Shown here: positions 60,821 through 64,000 of the stretch, piece by piece
Numbering within the stretch: position 1 is the first letter of the stretch
Layout of the letters: each line of letters opens with the position of its first letter
DNA from: Georgfuchsia toluolica
GTDB lineage: Bacteria; Pseudomonadota; Gammaproteobacteria; Burkholderiales; Rhodocyclaceae
Length of the DNA: 64,000 nt
Direction of reading: 5' to 3'
NCBI RefSeq assembly: GCF_907163265.1
Contig: NZ_CAJQUM010000001.1
Coordinates: forward strand, 2,418,001 to 2,482,000
Translations under genes and position numbers: made by a program
Notes under the pieces: model-generated
Databases searched by the model: none
What the model was told of the DNA's origin: nothing
The model's input: only the letters and a program-made list of their open reading frames with translations

Positions 60821-60955
60821 TTAGACAGACAGGCGATGACGGCCCTTGGCACGACGTGCGCGGATCACCGCACGACCGCCTTTGGTGCGCATACGAACGA
60901 GAAAGCCGTGAGTACGCTTGCGACGCACGACGGAAGGTTGATAGGTACGTTTCAT
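60821..60955 (-). CDS. rpmH: 50S ribosomal protein L34
   Basis: This standard 44-residue L34 begins [20 protein letters not shown] and ends in KGRHRLSV. It is the first gene of the leftward rpmH-rnpA-yidD-yidC unit and lies divergent to dnaA. It starts 23 bases upstream of rnpA. A longer frame from 61021 is not supported. Confidence 0.98.
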   Translation of the reverse strand: MKRTYQPSVVRRKRTHGFLVRMRTKGGRAVIRARRAKGRHRLSV

Positions 60956-61082
60956 GGGGGTGCCTTCCGGCAGAAGAGAAACGCGCAATTGTATAGTTTC
61001 CGCACCACTCTGCCAAGCCAAAAGAAAAGATCGCTTTCAGATAACCAACGGCAATCGGGGACTTAAAAAATCATTCTTGGGT

Positions 61083-61091
61083 TGTGGATAA
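61083..61091 (-). promoter_or_regulatory. DnaA box upstream of dnaA
   Basis: TGTGGATAA, i.e. TTATCCACA on the minus strand, is a perfect consensus DnaA box. It lies between rpmH and dnaA and is likely to serve dnaA autoregulation or origin function. An AAAAGATCTTTT palindrome lies at 61176-61187, closer to dnaA. Confidence 0.88.
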
Positions 61092-61219
61092 CTTTCCGAT
61101 AAACGGCTAGAATCCCCTCTCGCATTTGGGACCTGCTCCCGCGAAAATCCTTTACAAAAAAGACCACACGCATACAAAAGATCTTTTGATCTTGGCTGTT
61201 TTCAGGGGATAACGAGAAC

Positions 61220-62599
61220 ATGAGTGAATTCTGGTCGGCGTGTTTGAGCCAGTTTGAGCGTGAGTTGCCCGCGCAACAGTTCAACACGTGGATCAAGTCC
61301 CTGCGCTTTGAAGATGCGGACGAAAAACCGCGCCGCCTGCGAGTTCTTGCCCCCAACCGCTTTATCCTGCAGTGGGTGCGTGAGCGCTACATGAGCAAGA
61401 TAGAAACCTTGAGCCGTGAGTTCTATGGCGAGCCAGTCAACGTCAGTCTCAGCCTGTGTGAAGCCCTCAAATCGGAACCCGCAGCTGAAGCAGCTAATGA
61501 TGCCGCTGCTCCGGTACCTGCTGCTTCTCTGTTGCCGATTTCTTCATCGCGCAATCATATTGGCGACCCGTCCTACGACAGAACCCGCCTCAACGCCGAT
61601 TTCACTTTCGATACCCTGGTCACCGGGCGCGCCAACGATCTGGCTCGCGCCGCCGCACAACAGGTCGCCATGAATCCCGGCACGTCGTACAACCCGCTGT
61701 TTGTGTACGGCGGCGTCGGTCTTGGCAAGACACACCTTATTCATGCCATCGGCAATGCGGTGCTGATGGCAAACCCCAAGGCAGTAGTGCGCTACAGCCA
61801 CGCCGAAGACTTCGTCTCCGATGTCGTGCGCGCTTACCAGCAACGCGCATTCGATACTTTCAAGCGTCTTTATCGCAATCTCGACCTGCTGCTGATCGAT
61901 GACATCCAGTTTTTCAACGGCAAGGACCGCACCCAGGAAGAATTCTTCTACGCCTTCAATGCGCTGGTCGAAGCCAAGAAACAGATCATCATTACCTGCG
62001 ATACCTATCCGAAAGATATCCAGGGCCTTGAAGACCGCCTTATTTCCCGCTTCGACTGGGGCCTCACGGTTCAGATTGAACCACCCGAGCTGGAAATGCG
62101 CGTCGCCATCATCAAGAAAAAGGCTGAAGCCTCGCGCATCGACATCAGCGACGATGTCGCCTTTCTGATCGCCAAAAACCTGCGCTCCAATGTGCGCGAA
62201 CTCGAAGGCGCCCTGAACCGGGTCCTTGCCTTCGCCCACTTTCATGGCCGTGACATCAACATTGAAGTCGCCAAGGAAGCCCTGAAGGATGTGATCGGGG
62301 CCACCAACCGCCAGCTCACGCTCGACCTGATCCAGAAGACCGTTGCCGACTACTACAACATCAAGGTTGCCGACATGTATTCACACAAACGCACGCGCGC
62401 CATTGCGCGCCCGCGCCAGGTTGCCATGTGGCTGTCACGAGAGCTCACTGCCCACAGTCTACCCGAGATTGGCGAGGCATTCGGCGGACGTGATCACACT
62501 ACCGTACTGCATGCCTACCGTACCATCATCGGTCTGCGCGCCAAGGACGGCGTTCTCAACAACGATTTGCTCGTCCTCACGCAAACGTTAAAAGGGTAA
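61220..62599 (+). CDS. dnaA: Chromosomal replication initiator DnaA
   Basis: The 459-residue protein has domain I ([20 protein letters not shown]), a variable linker (about 90-115), the AAA+ domain ([19 protein letters not shown] at about 160, [20 protein letters not shown]) and the domain IV DNA-binding signature [20 protein letters not shown] with [12 protein letters not shown]. Binds the boxes on both sides of the gene and opens oriC. It is divergent from rpmH and precedes dnaN. Confidence 0.98.
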   Translation: MSEFWSACLSQFERELPAQQFNTWIKSLRFEDADEKPRRLRVLAPNRFILQWVRERYMSKIETLSREFYGEPVNVSLSLCEALKSEPAAEAANDAAAPVPAASLLPISSSRNHIGDPSYDRTRLNADFTFDTLVTGRANDLARAAAQQVAMNPGTSYNPLFVYGGVGLGKTHLIHAIGNAVLMANPKAVVRYSHAEDFVSDVVRAYQQRAFDTFKRLYRNLDLLLIDDIQFFNGKDRTQEEFFYAFNALVEAKKQIIITCDTYPKDIQGLEDRLISRFDWGLTVQIEPPELEMRVAIIKKKAEASRIDISDDVAFLIAKNLRSNVRELEGALNRVLAFAHFHGRDINIEVAKEALKDVIGATNRQLTLDLIQKTVADYYNIKVADMYSHKRTRAIARPRQVAMWLSRELTAHSLPEIGEAFGGRDHTTVLHAYRTIIGLRAKDGVLNNDLLVLTQTLKG

Positions 62600-62823
62600 T
62601 CAAGGCAAATGATCACTATGTATAACCCCTTGGCGAACATTGTATAGATTGTGGACAAAAGACCATAACCCAGCCAAGTGCCAAACTGCCCACAATCATC
62701 CACAGTGTCGAATGCAAGTTGCCCAGAACTTTATACAGTAACTAAGTCGATGATTACAAAATACAATATCGTATTTTCCACAGAACGGACCAATGTCCTA
62801 TTGTTAACAGGAGTTATATAAAG
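62600..62823. other. Candidate oriC (dnaA-dnaN intergenic region)
   Basis: About 220 AT-rich bases lie between dnaA and dnaN. DnaA-box-like 9-mers are TTGTCCACA (minus, 62650-62658), TCATCCACA (62696-62704) and TTTTCCACA (62774-62782), each one or two bases from TTATCCACA; TTATACAGT (62731) is weaker. AT-rich stretches at about 62750-62775 and 62800-62823 could be the unwinding element. The dnaN ribosome-binding site (AGGAG) is at about 62809. Confidence 0.72.
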
Positions 62824-63927
62824 ATGCTTTTATTTAAAGGCCCCCGCGACCAACTTCTGTCTCCGTTGCAATCCGTTTGCGGCATTGTCGAGAAGCGGCA
62901 TACCCTGCCGATTCTCTCCAACGTGCTGATGGAAAAAGACGGCGATCAGCTCACCCTGCTTGCCACCGATATTGAAATCCAGATTCGCACCGCGGCAGTC
63001 ACCGGCGGCAGTGACAAGGCTGCGCTGACCGTCGCCGCGCGCAAACTGCAGGACATCCTGCGTTCACTGCCAGAGACTGCCGAGATCAGCCTGAATTATG
63101 AAGACCGACGCCTGCAGCTTAAGGCCGGCAAGAGCCGCTTCAACCTGCAAACCCTGCCGGCGGAAGATTTCCCGCGCATGGCGGGAGCGGACGGCGCAAA
63201 AACCAAAATCAACATCACGCAGAAACAGTTCAAGCGCCTGCTTGCCCTGGTGCAGTACGCCATGGCCCAGCAGGATATCCGCTACTACCTCAATGGTCTG
63301 CTGGTGGTGGTGCAGGACAACGAGATGCGGGTCATCGCCACCGACGGCCATCGTCTCGCCTACGCTGCCGAAACCCTGCCCGATTCGCATCAGCGCCAGG
63401 AAGTCATCCTGCCGCGCAAGACCGTGCTCGAACTATCGCGCCAGCTCGCCGACAACGACGACCCGCTGGAAATCGTGCTCGCCCCGACCCAGGTGCAGTT
63501 CCGCTTCGGCAACATCGAATTCGTCTCTAAGCTGATCGACGGCAAGTTCCCCGACTATGAGCGTGTCATCCCACAGAATCACACCAAGATCATCAAGCTC
63601 TCACGCGACGGCCTGCTGCATTCGCTGCAGCGCGTGGCAATTCTCACCAATGAAAAATTCCGCGGCGTGCGCCTCGTCCTCGGCGCCGGCAGCCTGAAGA
63701 TTATTTCCAACAATGCCGAGCAGGAAGAAGCGCAGGAAGAAATCGAAGTCGAGTATTCCGCCGAAGCCCTCGATATCGGCTTCAACGTCACCTACCTGCT
63801 CGACGTGCTCAACAACCTGAATTGCGAAACCATCGAGTGTCATCTCGCCGATTCCAATTCAAGCGCGCTGTTCATGCTGCCCGGACAGCAGAACTTCAAG
63901 TACGTCGTCATGCCGATGCGAATTTGA
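62824..63927 (+). CDS. dnaN: DNA polymerase III beta (sliding clamp) subunit
   Basis: The 367-residue clamp begins MLLFKGPRDQLLSPLQSV and has three repeated clamp domains. Features are VEKRHTLPILSNVLMEKDGD, ATDIEIQIRTAAV, VIATDGHRLAYA (about 177), IDGKFPDYERVIP (about 238) and the C-terminal YVVMPMRI. Holds Pol III on DNA. It is the last gene in the window; 73 bases without feature follow, and gyrB or recF would be expected next. Confidence 0.98.
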   Translation: MLLFKGPRDQLLSPLQSVCGIVEKRHTLPILSNVLMEKDGDQLTLLATDIEIQIRTAAVTGGSDKAALTVAARKLQDILRSLPETAEISLNYEDRRLQLKAGKSRFNLQTLPAEDFPRMAGADGAKTKINITQKQFKRLLALVQYAMAQQDIRYYLNGLLVVVQDNEMRVIATDGHRLAYAAETLPDSHQRQEVILPRKTVLELSRQLADNDDPLEIVLAPTQVQFRFGNIEFVSKLIDGKFPDYERVIPQNHTKIIKLSRDGLLHSLQRVAILTNEKFRGVRLVLGAGSLKIISNNAEQEEAQEEIEVEYSAEALDIGFNVTYLLDVLNNLNCETIECHLADSNSSALFMLPGQQNFKYVVMPMRI

Positions 63928-64000
63928 GAAACAACGTAATCTGTTCGCCCTGAAGTCCTGAGCCAGACGAAGGATGATGGGCATTTGCAAGTACGCAGTT

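Overview
The window is about 64 kb of a high-GC betaproteobacterial chromosome that ends at the replication origin. The right end has the conserved origin order rpmH-rnpA-yidD-yidC-mnmE-mnmG-rsmG-parA-parB-atpIBEFHAGDC, and dnaA-dnaN diverge from rpmH. The type IV pilus chemosensory cluster, the hemL/thiE/thiD group and the pyrB/pyrC-prime pair fit Betaproteobacteria of the Rhodocyclales/Nitrosomonadales kind; genus cannot be read from the sequence. I recognised no rRNA, tRNA, CRISPR array or intact insertion sequence.

Left third (1-27 kb) is an accessory stress and maintenance region of mostly short operons. It holds an acyl-AMP ligase/acyltransferase fusion cut by the window edge, a DUF3175 protein, a diguanylate cyclase, a two-gene SufC/SufB-like module, a Mut7-C RNase-like protein, CBS-domain proteins (one frameshifted), and a seven-gene run joining a phosphoribosyltransferase, a polyamine-type ABC importer and NAD salvage (pncA, pncB). 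It also holds an HD-GYP protein, a dnaK-dnaJ-rtcB operon, a BCAM0308-family protein, a Lon-like protease, MarC and an LpxR-like outer-membrane protein. Several families recall the low-oxygen/stasis gene set of Burkholderia. Decayed genes (class II glutamine amidotransferase, TMEM175 channel, CBS protein) and lower-GC islets show that the region turns over.

Middle third (27-45 kb) is mostly housekeeping: a methyltransferase, a TIGR01777 epimerase, hemL, thiE and thiD, then pilG-pilI-pilJ-chpA for surface motility signalling. A DUF374 acyltransferase, a zinc-ribbon/HExxH membrane protein, yqgE-ruvX-pyrB-pyrC-prime, a small secreted protein and yecH follow.

Right third (45-64 kb) runs leftward away from oriC: the complete F1Fo ATP synthase operon with atpI, parB-parA, rsmG-mnmG with two parS sites, mnmE, yidC, yidD, rnpA and rpmH. 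dnaA and dnaN point right, with DnaA boxes before dnaA and between dnaA and dnaN.

The most noteworthy non-genic signal is a dispersed GC-rich intergenic repeat in at least five copies, several of them inside operons (thiD/thiE, atpH/atpA, parA/parB). The most interesting gene arrangements are dnaK-dnaJ-rtcB, in which the J-domain has no standard start codon, the polyamine-importer/NAD-salvage operon, and the minimal SUF-like pair.
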